A stretch of DNA of 64,000 nt from Candidatus Zixiibacteriota bacterium (GCA_019038695.1 JAHOYZ010000007.1:124001-188000); one strand, 5' to 3'; positions 36,826 through 45,575 are shown, numbered from the stretch's first letter. Made by a program: numbers and translations. The notes: generated by a model not told the origin, from the letters alone.

Positions 36826-38229
36826 CTAATCCGTCACATGAAAAAGTTCAATGAAAGCATCAAAGCCAAAATTGCCGGCAAGCAAACCGAGACAGGCAAT
36901 TACTAGAACCGCTGCCTTAGCATAATCCTGAGCCTTGAGGGAACCTAGCAGGACAGGTTCTTTCCCCAGATAGGCCGATGCCGCATAAAGCTCTTCACCA
37001 ATCAACGTATAGTCACAGGCAACAATGAAGAACGGCAATTGCGCAATCTGGTCGGTTCCCGCAATCTGAATCGACCCGGCTTCAGTTCCGGTCTCAGCTA
37101 ACAATAAGGATTCAGCGTGGAACATCCCCATATATACATTAGTAGCTGGATACTGGCGAAGCATGATCCCATTGACGGCCGCCACATACGCAAACTGTGA
37201 CTGCGTCACAAAGAATACAATATCTTCATTGTAGTTGTCAGCTCTTCCGGCATCCAGATAAGCTGACTTGACAACTTCCTGTGCCACCGACATAACAATA
37301 GGATCATAAGTCGGGACGATCAGTTCGGTCTGGTATTCAGCCACTCTTTTGGCAACGCGGCTGAGAATTGTAAACGATGCAATTGTAGCTACATCGGCTG
37401 CCGTTCCCAATCCGAGTACATAAAGAATCGGACGACCCATTTCTGTGGCGCGGCCAATAGCATCATCTACTGCCTCGATTCCACTAATGGGACGAACATA
37501 CAGATCGGCTCCTTTTCTTGCTCTTTGGACGAAGAAGATTGTCAAAGAACAGAAGAAAAGCACGGCCACAAAAACAGGAATCCGGCCAGTGTTAAACCAT
37601 TGTCCATAACATTGAACCGGCCCAATGACTTCTGAACTTGACCTGATTTCCGGATAAATGGTTACAGCATCTATCCGATAATATAAATCAGAATAATCAG
37701 GGATATAATCCTGTGACATCTTATCCTTGGTGCCGGCATTTGTGTAAGATGAAGTACCCATTGGGACATCTTTAATTGAAACCCAATCACCACCATTGGG
37801 ATATTGGGTATGGGCCTCCGGAAGACGGTCAGCAATACCAGCATATCCAGATCTTAATTCTTTGATGAGCTCCTTATAATCGACATTTGGATCATCTACG
37901 ATTTCAGCAGCTTCAATCAGACTGTCAATCTGCTGCCTCATCATCCTCAACGTGTCAACCAACGATGGAATCCACCTGAAAATTTCATAACTCAATACTG
38001 AGTTCTGCCCGTCGCCATCATCGGCCGAAATTTCCCAAGTGAGATCAATCGCATGACCATGATCGTTCGGTACATCACAGCCCTCAACCATCGACGGCGG
38101 CGCCGGTGGCGGCATAGCCAGCGAATCAGTCACCGCAGCAGTATCAGGCGGTTCGACCTCCTGAGCCAGAGCGGTAACCCCTGCCAACGTGATTAACAGA
38201 CACAGAATCAGTAGTACTTTATGCTTCAT
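36826..38229 (-). CDS. Cassette 1, D subunit: FN3-like/DUF6754-type membrane protein
   Basis: A 467-residue protein with a signal peptide (1-22), an extracytoplasmic region (23-215), a membrane helix (217-235, then basic RARKG), a cytoplasmic alpha/beta domain (240-435) and a last helix (437-455). The outer part starts like a fibronectin type III domain (HAIDLTWEIS, SYEIFRW) but is interrupted by a helical insert at about 88-145. The inner domain (ISGIEAVDDAIGRATEMGRP, HAESLLLAETG, LPFFIVACDYTLIGEELYAA, LLGSLKAQD) matches what I remember as DUF6754. First gene of cassette 1 in reading order, 28 bases after A2. Confidence 0.85.
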   Translation of the reverse strand: MKHKVLLILCLLITLAGVTALAQEVEPPDTAAVTDSLAMPPPAPPSMVEGCDVPNDHGHAIDLTWEISADDGDGQNSVLSYEIFRWIPSLVDTLRMMRQQIDSLIEAAEIVDDPNVDYKELIKELRSGYAGIADRLPEAHTQYPNGGDWVSIKDVPMGTSSYTNAGTKDKMSQDYIPDYSDLYYRIDAVTIYPEIRSSSEVIGPVQCYGQWFNTGRIPVFVAVLFFCSLTIFFVQRARKGADLYVRPISGIEAVDDAIGRATEMGRPILYVLGLGTAADVATIASFTILSRVAKRVAEYQTELIVPTYDPIVMSVAQEVVKSAYLDAGRADNYNEDIVFFVTQSQFAYVAAVNGIMLRQYPATNVYMGMFHAESLLLAETGTEAGSIQIAGTDQIAQLPFFIVACDYTLIGEELYAASAYLGKEPVLLGSLKAQDYAKAAVLVIACLGLLAGNFGFDAFIELFHVTD

Positions 38230-38257
38230 ACTGTTCTCCCATTTTGTCAGAGAACCG

Positions 38258-39070
38258 TTAACTTATTAGCTCTAGCCAATCCCTAAAAAGGAATGTGAGA
38301 CGGCCGACCAGGAGCGAGATACGCCCCATGACCGTGTATCCGAACGAAGCGCCAAAAGTGATCATTAGAATCCAGATGCCCATTTTCGAGGCTCCACCGA
38401 AAGCGCCTTTGTGTTCTTTGGAAAAGTAGAAATAAATCAGACCACAGAAAACCCCAAGGAAAATAACCCAGTTGGCCAACATTGTTACCAACTGCCCTGA
38501 TGCGTTCAGCGAGAGATTCGAGAAGAAATGGCCTATACCCTGCCATTCAACCAACAGTGGCACAAACGTAGACGACACCTGATTGATGAAATCGGAGCGC
38601 AGGTAGCGCACAAAATTGAACCCGGCCGTGGTTCCGACAATGAACGCCAGCGGCCAGCGAGAAATCCATCCGTACTTGCTCGACAGACGCATCAACAACA
38701 GAATGCCAAGGACAACCGGGATAAAGTAGAACAGGTTCTGGTTGTCCGCCTCATACGGAACCTCGAAGAAACCTGAGAGTGATTCAGAGATTCGTGGTAC
38801 GAGATTGCCCACAATAGTCGTCCAGAAACCCATGCACATCCAGAAAGCAGCCGATACGCCGACGAAAAGATGCTCGGCGAACTTATAGAACGGGTTGTCC
38901 TTGTACATGAACGAGAAAATGGCCAGAGTCAGAAAGGCGGCAAAGGTATACTTGAAACCGTCGATGATATAGTGTCCACCATCATCCGCCAGAGAACCGG
39001 ATTTCAAAATCCAACTCAGCACAAAAAGTGCGCCTACGACCGTCGCAACAATGATCGGACCGCGTCTCAT
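38258..39070 (-). CDS. Cassette 2, A subunit: polytopic membrane protein
   Basis: A 270-residue protein of about seven helices. It begins with one additional helix (GPIIVATVVGALFVLSWIL) absent from A1 and A3. Conserved pieces are IFSFMYKDNPFYKFAEHLFV, SRWPLAFIVGTTAG, GLIYFYFSKEHKGAFGGASK and TFGASFGYTVMGRISLLVGR. It ends at DWLELIS, nearly the same as A3 (DWLGLIN), whereas A1 runs on. The start overlaps the B2 stop by four bases, indicating translational coupling. Family unknown. Confidence 0.85.
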   Translation of the reverse strand: MRRGPIIVATVVGALFVLSWILKSGSLADDGGHYIIDGFKYTFAAFLTLAIFSFMYKDNPFYKFAEHLFVGVSAAFWMCMGFWTTIVGNLVPRISESLSGFFEVPYEADNQNLFYFIPVVLGILLLMRLSSKYGWISRWPLAFIVGTTAGFNFVRYLRSDFINQVSSTFVPLLVEWQGIGHFFSNLSLNASGQLVTMLANWVIFLGVFCGLIYFYFSKEHKGAFGGASKMGIWILMITFGASFGYTVMGRISLLVGRLTFLFRDWLELIS

Positions 39071-40023
39071 TCACGCCTCCTTCTGCGTTTGGCCACAAAG
39101 AAGGATAGATTACCAATCACGATGAAGATCATGATAACCATATGAGCCAGAGTCTGCGGTCCCATCATACGGAGACCGGGAGTATCCATATCAGCGAAGC
39201 GAGGATAGTGCTTGATCAGTTCGGATTCATACTCGGCCGCCCCTTTGATCCCGCCGAGAATCCCCAATATCTGTTTGGGGTAATAGGGATACATCTGCGG
39301 GGCAACTACGGCGGCCACACCGGCGGCAATCGGCACCTGACCCGGGTCGCCTACAAACAACACCCATTCCTTAACTCCGGGCTTACCGCCACCGATAGAC
39401 ACGACCAAGTCGAGGTCTTTGCAGGACCTAATGCCACGGAGAGCTTCAATGCTGTCGTAGGGGATGTTGTTGACATCGGTCGGGAACATCTTTTTGAAAT
39501 TAGTAATAATGACGTTGAGCACGCCTTCATTGCCGGCCTTGTAGCCCAGGTTAACATAGTCCTGGCCCTCTACAAGCTCCGGGAAGCCTTCAACAACCAC
39601 TTCCTGAAGACTCTGCGTCAACAATGCCTGGCCGGTGGCAAAGAGAGACATGAAAACAACTTTGTGGCCACGAGACAACGCATGACGGGTGATGGCATTG
39701 GCCATCGGCTGTACTTCCGGCGCCATAGCCGGATCAAAATCAAACGAGATCAATACGCTAGAGCCTTCGGGCAGTGATTCAACTTTGTCGTAGACCGCCT
39801 TAACCACCGCAGTGGCTTTCTCGGAGAATGTCATTGGGAACAGGATCGGCGCTGCGACAGACAGGGCAATGAACAGGAAGATGATCCGACGATCGACCTC
39901 TCTGCCCTTGAGCGCACTGATAAGCAACCACACCAGGCCACCGCCGATGAATATCAGCGAGATCGTTCGGCCGACATCAACCAAAGCAACGAGCGGAATC
40001 GACAACCACAGATCAGGCATCAA
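39067..40023 (-). CDS. Cassette 2, B subunit: membrane protein with extracytoplasmic alpha/beta domain
   Basis: A 318-residue protein. Three N-terminal helices (up to about residue 65; the third is DRRIIFLFIALSVAAPILF) precede a 220-residue alpha/beta domain and a C-terminal helix (AHMVIMIFIVIGNLSFFVAK) with tail RRRRRE. Conserved motifs are LPEGSSVLISFDFDP, EVQPMANAITRHA, QDYVNLGYKAGNEG, SIGGGKPGVKEWVL, APQMYPYYPKQILG and GGIKGAAEYES. The Asp-rich FDFDP sits at the end of a predicted strand, where it could be a metal or ligand site (inference). Start and stop both overlap the neighbouring genes by four bases. Confidence 0.85.
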   Translation of the reverse strand: MMPDLWLSIPLVALVDVGRTISLIFIGGGLVWLLISALKGREVDRRIIFLFIALSVAAPILFPMTFSEKATAVVKAVYDKVESLPEGSSVLISFDFDPAMAPEVQPMANAITRHALSRGHKVVFMSLFATGQALLTQSLQEVVVEGFPELVEGQDYVNLGYKAGNEGVLNVIITNFKKMFPTDVNNIPYDSIEALRGIRSCKDLDLVVSIGGGKPGVKEWVLFVGDPGQVPIAAGVAAVVAPQMYPYYPKQILGILGGIKGAAEYESELIKHYPRFADMDTPGLRMMGPQTLAHMVIMIFIVIGNLSFFVAKRRRRRE

Positions 40024-40694
40024 TCGTCCCCCCCGAGATACGTGCGTTCGATGCCGAGAATAATACGCAGCGACATCGAAACCACGCCCAGTCCGATACC
40101 GATCAGGATCGCACGTTGTCCGGCAAGATTGGGTGAGTTCATGATCCAGACTGCCATATTGGGAACCTGTAAAATGTCAAAAGACTCCGGTATCCACCCG
40201 GTGGCCATCATTCCAAACGGCGTGCGCCCCAGCAGGATTATAAACGCGGAAATCAGGAGGATCGTAGCCTCGCGATTCTTGGCCCGGAAAGCACGATACG
40301 AAGCAGAGGCCACAAAGAAGGCCAGCAACGAATACATCGTCGCCCCCAGCGGTACAAGAACATAATCAAAAATTTCCTGGAAAAGCGATCCCGCTGCGGT
40401 AGGCTGAGCGGCGATACCGCCGGGATTACCAAGCTTGAACATCCCTATAGCCAGCACAACCACGAACCCCACCAATGTGACAATGGAGAATGGCCAATCG
40501 GTCTTGCGGTTCTGAAGCTTGTTGACGTGGACTCTCAGGAGATTACCGCCACCGAGGAAAAAAGCGAACACGGCAATGATGTCAAAGAAGACCGTGAAAT
40601 CCTCACCCAACGTTTCCATCGGTGGAATAAACACCGACAGAATCAGCAGGGTGCCGATTCCAAACGTGATAAGGAGTGGTATTTCTCTCTTCAT
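40020..40694 (-). CDS. Cassette 2, C subunit: polytopic membrane protein
   Basis: A 224-residue membrane protein of about six helices. MKREIPLLITFGIGTLLIL opens it; HVNKLQNRKTDWPFSIVTLV is a cytoplasmic loop shared with C3 (SGQKVIGKKSDWGFAVVI); MYSLLAFFVASASYRAFRAK and GQRAILIGIGLGVVSMSLRI with ILGIERTYLGG are the strongest conserved segments. The final acidic GGDD occurs also in C3. It lies 6 bases after D2 and overlaps B2 by four bases. Confidence 0.85.
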   Translation of the reverse strand: MKREIPLLITFGIGTLLILSVFIPPMETLGEDFTVFFDIIAVFAFFLGGGNLLRVHVNKLQNRKTDWPFSIVTLVGFVVVLAIGMFKLGNPGGIAAQPTAAGSLFQEIFDYVLVPLGATMYSLLAFFVASASYRAFRAKNREATILLISAFIILLGRTPFGMMATGWIPESFDILQVPNMAVWIMNSPNLAGQRAILIGIGLGVVSMSLRIILGIERTYLGGDD

Positions 40695-40700
40695 AAACTC

Positions 40701-41960
40701 TTACTGCGCCGTAAACAGCACTGTCAGCCAGCGCACGACGTCGTTACAAATTTTCACATCCCAGGCGGTGCCAATAGTCACGGCCACCACTCCGACAATA
40801 ATAGCGGTCATGGCAATCGCCTTGCCCACATCCTGCCCTTTGAGTGATCCCAACTGTTTTGGTTCACCGGACAAATAAGCGGAAGCCGCAAAAAGCTCTT
40901 CGCCAATCAAAGTAAAATCACAGGCAGCGATAAAGAACGGCAGCTGGGCCGGACGGGCTGTGCCTGCAATCTGAATCGCCCCCACCGAATTGCCGGTCTC
41001 GGCTAGAATCAAAGACTCGGCAAAGAATGCACCAAGGAGGAACACTGTCGCCGGTTTCTCACGCACCATAATACCGTCAACAGCGGCCACATAGCCAAAC
41101 TGCTCATCGGTAACATAGTTAACCATGTCGTCATTGTATTTATCCGGTCGGCCAGCCGCCTGATAGGCGGTCTTGATTGTTTCGCGGGCGGCGGTCATAA
41201 CCAGCGACCGCGATACCGGCATCCGTATTTTCGTATCATAGTCGGCAATCTGCTGGGAAACCCGCCCCAGGATTGTAATTGCCGCCAGAGTCTGGACATC
41301 ATCCATATCGAGAATGCCCGGAATAAACAGGATCGGCCGTCCCATCTCGGTCGCCCGACCAATGGCTTCGTCAACCGCCTCCAGTCCGGCGATTTTACGC
41401 ACAAACAGTTTTTTGCCGCGACGGGCCGACTCAATAAAGAAGAAGACCGCTCCGGCAATGATGAGCGCCATCAGGAAAAGGTACCCACGGTCGAAATCTA
41501 TCCACTCTTGTTCCGGCGACACAGGCGCACTTGAGATAGACTTAGCTATATAGTTCTCAGAAAACGCCTCTACGAAATAGCAGTACGATTGCTCGCGCTC
41601 AAGATTTTCGTCCGCATATGAGTTCGCTTGCGGTAGAAGCTTGGCGGCCAGTTCAGGAGTATTATCGTTTACGATGCGATAGAGTCGATAGCCCAGTACC
41701 TTGCTGTCAACAAGTTGATCGTCAATGGACGGCACCCAGGAAAGCAGGAGCTTATGACCATTGTCGTATTTGTAATCTTCGACGAGTAAAGAGGTAATCG
41801 GGGCCACTACTACCAGTTCGGAGTCCGGCACGATGGCTATCGAATCCTCAGAAACAAGCGTAGAGTCACTCTCCTGAGCAGTTGCCAGTGATATCAAAAG
41901 GAAAACACAGATCAGGACCGGAAGCAATAAACGCAGAGATGGCGGCACATAAATTCGCAC
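40701..41960 (-). CDS. Cassette 2, D subunit: FN3-like/DUF6754-type membrane protein
   Basis: A 419-residue protein: signal peptide (1-29), short acidic segment, a fibronectin-type-III-like domain (about 50-150; KYDNGHKLLLSWVPSIDDQL, YCYFVEAFSEN), membrane helix (about 165-183, then ARRGKK), cytoplasmic alpha/beta domain (IAGLEAVDEAIGRATEMGRP, MVREKPATVFLLGAFFAESL, AGTARPAQLPFFIAACDFTL, LLGSLKGQD) and a C-terminal helix (AMTAIIVGVVAVTIGTAW). It lacks the helical insert of D1. Its start codon overlaps the A3 stop by one base, tying cassettes 2 and 3 together. Confidence 0.85.
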   Translation of the reverse strand: MRIYVPPSLRLLLPVLICVFLLISLATAQESDSTLVSEDSIAIVPDSELVVVAPITSLLVEDYKYDNGHKLLLSWVPSIDDQLVDSKVLGYRLYRIVNDNTPELAAKLLPQANSYADENLEREQSYCYFVEAFSENYIAKSISSAPVSPEQEWIDFDRGYLFLMALIIAGAVFFFIESARRGKKLFVRKIAGLEAVDEAIGRATEMGRPILFIPGILDMDDVQTLAAITILGRVSQQIADYDTKIRMPVSRSLVMTAARETIKTAYQAAGRPDKYNDDMVNYVTDEQFGYVAAVDGIMVREKPATVFLLGAFFAESLILAETGNSVGAIQIAGTARPAQLPFFIAACDFTLIGEELFAASAYLSGEPKQLGSLKGQDVGKAIAMTAIIVGVVAVTIGTAWDVKICNDVVRWLTVLFTAQ

Positions 41961-42631
41961 TAGTTAATCAACCCCAGCCAGTCGCCAAACAAGAAATCAA
42001 CGCGGCCGATCAAGAGTGACATACGGCTCATAACGGTGTAGCCGAACGAAGCGCCGAAGGTGACCATAATAGTCCAAATACCGATCTTGGCCGCCCCACC
42101 AAAAACACCTTTGTGCTCTTTAGAGAAGAAGAAATAAACCAGACCAGTGAAGGTACCAACGACGATAACCAGATTGCCAATTATATAGTAGGCCGACAGA
42201 TCGTAGTTTGCGCCAAAGAGTGGCATGATGGTTCCCTGCACCTGGCGCATCAAGTTGGACGAAAAATAGTTAATGAGATACAGACCCGATGTGCAACCGA
42301 CGATAAATGCCAGCGGCCAGCGCGAAATCCAGCCGATTTTCGGAACAAGCCGCATCAGCATCAAGATACCCAGAACCGCTCCAACGATTAGCCAGTAGTC
42401 CGGCTTGGCGCCTCCGATAACCTCTCCGGCTTCATTGAGTTCCTCACGTGGAAACACGCCAATCCAGAATTTGCCGTAGATGTTATCCCAGAACAGAACC
42501 ACAAACCAGTAGCCCGCCGAGATACCGACAAAGATCGCTTCGCACAGCTTGTACCAGGCATTGTCCTTATATAGAAAGGAGATTATGCCCAGAGTAAGAA
42601 AAGCGGCTACCCAGACTGCTATATGTTCCAT
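41960..42631 (-). CDS. Cassette 3, A subunit: polytopic membrane protein
   Basis: A 223-residue protein, the shortest A, with about six helices. IISFLYKDNAWYKLCEAIFV, SRWPLAFIVGCTSG, GLVYFFFSKEHKGVFGGAAK and TFGASFGYTVMSRMSLLIGR are shared with A2 and A1. An outer loop includes PREELNEAGEVIGGAKPDYW. The hydrophobic helices and conserved SKEHKG loop are kept while outer loops differ, the pattern expected when paralogous complexes keep an assembly core and change an exposed part. The gene starts 26 bases after B3. Confidence 0.85.
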   Translation of the reverse strand: MEHIAVWVAAFLTLGIISFLYKDNAWYKLCEAIFVGISAGYWFVVLFWDNIYGKFWIGVFPREELNEAGEVIGGAKPDYWLIVGAVLGILMLMRLVPKIGWISRWPLAFIVGCTSGLYLINYFSSNLMRQVQGTIMPLFGANYDLSAYYIIGNLVIVVGTFTGLVYFFFSKEHKGVFGGAAKIGIWTIMVTFGASFGYTVMSRMSLLIGRVDFLFGDWLGLIN

Positions 42632-42657
42632 TTTCTAACGCTTCTCGTTCGTATCCG

Positions 42658-43662
42658 TTAGAGTTTCTTTTTCCGGCCACCTACAAAGAAGGCGACATTA
42701 CCGATGATGATAAAGGCGATCACTATCATATGAGCAAACGACTGCGACAACATGAACTTGGTCGCATTGCCGGTGTACTCAGTCAGTTTTTCAAACTCGG
42801 CCGCGCCGTTCATTCCACCCAGCAATCCAATCAATTGACCAGCATTTAGATAGGTGTACATCATTGGCGCCTGCACCGCGGTGTTGCCAGCTCCCATCCT
42901 CAGGCCATAACGATCAACGGCAACCTGTACCCATTCCTGGGTGCCGGGGTAACCGGCCGAAAGATTTAATGAATAATCGATATTTGAAAAATTCTTGACA
43001 TTCTTTACAAGCTCAAGTTCCTCGTATGGCCTACCCGAATAGTCGGTCCGGAACATCGAACTAAAATCAGAGCCCATGCGCTGTACAACAAATTCATTCC
43101 CGGCCTGATAGCCAAGGTTAACGTAATCGATGCCATACTGCAGGTTTTTCGCTGCGATTTCCTCTGAAACCAGAAGTTCCTCGAGCGCCAGATTAGCCTG
43201 CTGGGGACCCTGTGGCCAGAGGCCGATGATGATAACCTTGAGGTCATTTAGGAGACAATATCTAAGGAAGGTATGAGCCATCGGCTGCAATTCGGGTGCA
43301 GAGGGTGGATCATAATCAAATGATATGAGCACCTTCGATCCGGCTGGAAGCTCGGAAACAGCATTATAGAGCTGCTGAACTTCATCGGAGATGCGAATTT
43401 TCTGTGACATCGTCATAAAGAACGGCGCCACCACCGCTATACCCACAAACAGAAAGACCGTCCGCCGGTCAATCAGGTGACCTTTCACCGTCCGTACCAG
43501 GACGTAGCCCAGGAACAGAACTATAATACCAACCACGATCATAGACACAGTCGGTGAAAACCGCACGGCATCAATCCATCCGAATACTTTGCCCAGATAA
43601 ACGACAACGCTGAACAGCAGCACGATCCCGATAGTCAGAAGTTCCTTGGTGCGAGTAGACAT
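42658..43662 (-). CDS. Cassette 3, B subunit: membrane protein with extracytoplasmic alpha/beta domain
   Basis: A 334-residue protein with three N-terminal helices (about 8-30, 38-60 and 67-85), an alpha/beta domain outside the cytoplasm (about 90-300) and a C-terminal helix (AHMIVIAFIIIGNVAFFVGG) ending in RKKKL. Shared motifs: LPAGSKVLISFDYDP, ELQPMAHTFLRYC, IDYVNLGYQAGNEFV, YPGTQEWVQVAVDRYG, APMMYTYLNAGQLIG and GGMNGAAEFEK. Compared with B1 it has two extra N-terminal helices. The gene follows C3 by three bases. Confidence 0.85.
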   Translation of the reverse strand: MSTRTKELLTIGIVLLFSVVVYLGKVFGWIDAVRFSPTVSMIVVGIIVLFLGYVLVRTVKGHLIDRRTVFLFVGIAVVAPFFMTMSQKIRISDEVQQLYNAVSELPAGSKVLISFDYDPPSAPELQPMAHTFLRYCLLNDLKVIIIGLWPQGPQQANLALEELLVSEEIAAKNLQYGIDYVNLGYQAGNEFVVQRMGSDFSSMFRTDYSGRPYEELELVKNVKNFSNIDYSLNLSAGYPGTQEWVQVAVDRYGLRMGAGNTAVQAPMMYTYLNAGQLIGLLGGMNGAAEFEKLTEYTGNATKFMLSQSFAHMIVIAFIIIGNVAFFVGGRKKKL

Positions 43663-43665
43663 ATC

Positions 43666-44316
43666 TTAGTCTCCCCCTCCCAGATGCGCTCGCTCGATAC
43701 CGAGAATAATGCGCAGTGAGGTCGAAACAAGGCCAAGGGCAATGCCAATCATGATTGCGCGTTGACCGGCGGTGTTCGCCCAGGTCATAATCCAACTGGC
43801 TACCTGGGAAAGCTGATAGTTCTCAGGCAGGAAAAAAGTGAGGTTATCACCCACCGGTACGCGGCCAATCATAACCAGAAATCCAGCCGCGAGGAGTAAG
43901 GTTGCTTCGAGATTTCGAGCGCGGAAGGCGCGATATGAGGCCGAGGCGACAAAGAAAGCCAGGATGGCAAACATCGTAGCCGACAACGGCGAATAGACGT
44001 AGTCGTACAACCACGAGAATCCGGTGCCTGGCTCGCGGAACCCTTCTCCTTCAAAAAAGCCGATACCTACCATGAGTAGAAATGACAAGATGATCACAAC
44101 CGCAAAACCCCAGTCGGATTTTTTGCCGATCACCTTCTGACCGGATATTTTCAGAAGATTAAGAGCACCGAGCCAAATCGCAAAAGCTTGAACGATGGAA
44201 AACCAGTCGGAGAACCAGCTGTTCATCTGGCTGAACGGCCAGTGCGGGATAAAGTACTGCAGGACGAAAGCCACGCCCACAATACCGGTAATCATCAGAG
44301 GTATTTCTCTACGCAT
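43666..44316 (-). CDS. Cassette 3, C subunit: polytopic membrane protein
   Basis: A 216-residue, six-helix protein. It shares with C1 and C2 the opening MRREIPLMITGIVGVAFVLQ, the segment MFAILAFFVASASYRAFRAR, and GQRAIMIGIALGLVSTSLRI with ILGIERAHLGGGD. The arrangement Tyr-Arg-Ala-Phe-Arg-Ala followed by a helix is identical in all three cassettes. It lies two bases after D3 and three before B3. No similarity to a named transporter or secretion family was recognised. Confidence 0.85.
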   Translation of the reverse strand: MRREIPLMITGIVGVAFVLQYFIPHWPFSQMNSWFSDWFSIVQAFAIWLGALNLLKISGQKVIGKKSDWGFAVVIILSFLLMVGIGFFEGEGFREPGTGFSWLYDYVYSPLSATMFAILAFFVASASYRAFRARNLEATLLLAAGFLVMIGRVPVGDNLTFFLPENYQLSQVASWIMTWANTAGQRAIMIGIALGLVSTSLRIILGIERAHLGGGD

Positions 44317-44318
44317 AC

Positions 44319-45575
44319 CTAATCAATCACTCCGAACAAGGTTGAGACCGACCAAATGTTGAACGTCTCGAGTAAAACACCAAGCACAATTGCGACCAAA
44401 ATGATCGCTTTGCCGACATCCTGACCCTTGAGACTGCCAAGCAACTTGGGTTCTTTAGCAAGGTAGGCCGACGCCGCAAACAGCTCTTCACCAATCAGTG
44501 TGAAATCACACGAGGCAATAAAAAACGGCAATTGTGAAGGCATCGCCGTGCCAGCTATTTGAATGGCACCAATTGAGTTACCAGTTTCGGCCAGAATCAA
44601 TGACTCGGCGTAGAAGGCTCCCATGAAGAAAATCGTAGCCGGTTTCTCGCGCACCACCATGCCATCAATACCGGCCGCATAGCCAAACTGGTCATCGGTC
44701 AGGTAGTGAACCTGGTCTTCATTATAAGCATCAGGCCTGCCAACCTTGGAGTATGCCTCTTTGACGATCTCCTTAGCCGTCACCAGCACCAGTGAACGCG
44801 ACACCGGGACTTCCAGATAAGTATCATAGGTAGCAGCCACTTCGGCCACTCGACCCAAAATCGTAACCCCGGCAATTGTCTGGACATTATCCATGTCCTG
44901 TGTGCCGGGGATGAAATATATCTTTTTACCCATCTCGGTTGCGCGGCCAACCGCTTCATCAACCGCTTCGAGACCGGCTATCTTGCGAATAAACAGCTTC
45001 TTACCCTTCTTGGCCTGCGAAATATAGAAGAGGATAAAGCCACAGAGCACGATCACGCCTACAAAGACGTTGATCCGTCGCCAGTCAAACCACTGCGCCG
45101 ACGAACCCACCGGACCGCTGGAGCCTGATTCGGTAAGCGACTCTATTTCGATACCATCTACGCCGATCGCGCTATAGATCACGGCAACTCGGTAGAAATA
45201 ATCCAGGGAATCAGCAACGTGACCATCCAGGAACTCGGTGCTACCCGCAGTGTTTCCGCCGACCGGTTCATATTGTCCCGGCTCGCCATTGATCGCTTCA
45301 GCTCGTAAGACACGATATAGCTTGATAGCAATCCCTTCGGGCGGAGTGGGCTCGGTCCAACGGATAGTAATAGAACCGCCAGCATCGTTGGGCGTATCTT
45401 TCACTGAGATGTCAGTGGGGGGCTTGAGCGGGTTAGAATCGACAACGGGAGTCGACACCGATTCATCCTGAGCAAAAATCAGAGAGGCACAGAAAATCAA
45501 AAGAAAAAACAGCAGACAAGTATGCGCGAAGCTACCAAAAGTGCGACGACTTCGAAAGACCGGGTGCAACTTCAA
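44319..45575 (-). CDS. Cassette 3, D subunit: FN3-like/DUF6754-type membrane protein (first gene of the operon)
   Basis: About 418 residues from a TTG at 45575, chosen because ACGAGGAAG lies upstream and the product then begins as a normal signal peptide (MKLHPVFRSRRTFG, then CLLFFLLIFCASLIFAQ). The frame is open to a GTG at 45659, which would add 28 residues but has no ribosome binding site. A fibronectin-type-III-like domain (GGSITIRWTEPTPPEG, KLYRVLRAEA, YFYRVAVIYS) precedes a membrane helix (VFVGVIVLCGFILFYIS, then QAKKGKK), the cytoplasmic domain (IAGLEAVDEAVGRATEMGKK, MVVREKPATIFFMGAFYAES, ASCDFTLIGEELFAA, LLGSLKGQD) and a last helix. Confidence 0.85.
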   Translation of the reverse strand: MKLHPVFRSRRTFGSFAHTCLLFFLLIFCASLIFAQDESVSTPVVDSNPLKPPTDISVKDTPNDAGGSITIRWTEPTPPEGIAIKLYRVLRAEAINGEPGQYEPVGGNTAGSTEFLDGHVADSLDYFYRVAVIYSAIGVDGIEIESLTESGSSGPVGSSAQWFDWRRINVFVGVIVLCGFILFYISQAKKGKKLFIRKIAGLEAVDEAVGRATEMGKKIYFIPGTQDMDNVQTIAGVTILGRVAEVAATYDTYLEVPVSRSLVLVTAKEIVKEAYSKVGRPDAYNEDQVHYLTDDQFGYAAGIDGMVVREKPATIFFMGAFYAESLILAETGNSIGAIQIAGTAMPSQLPFFIASCDFTLIGEELFAASAYLAKEPKLLGSLKGQDVGKAIILVAIVLGVLLETFNIWSVSTLFGVID

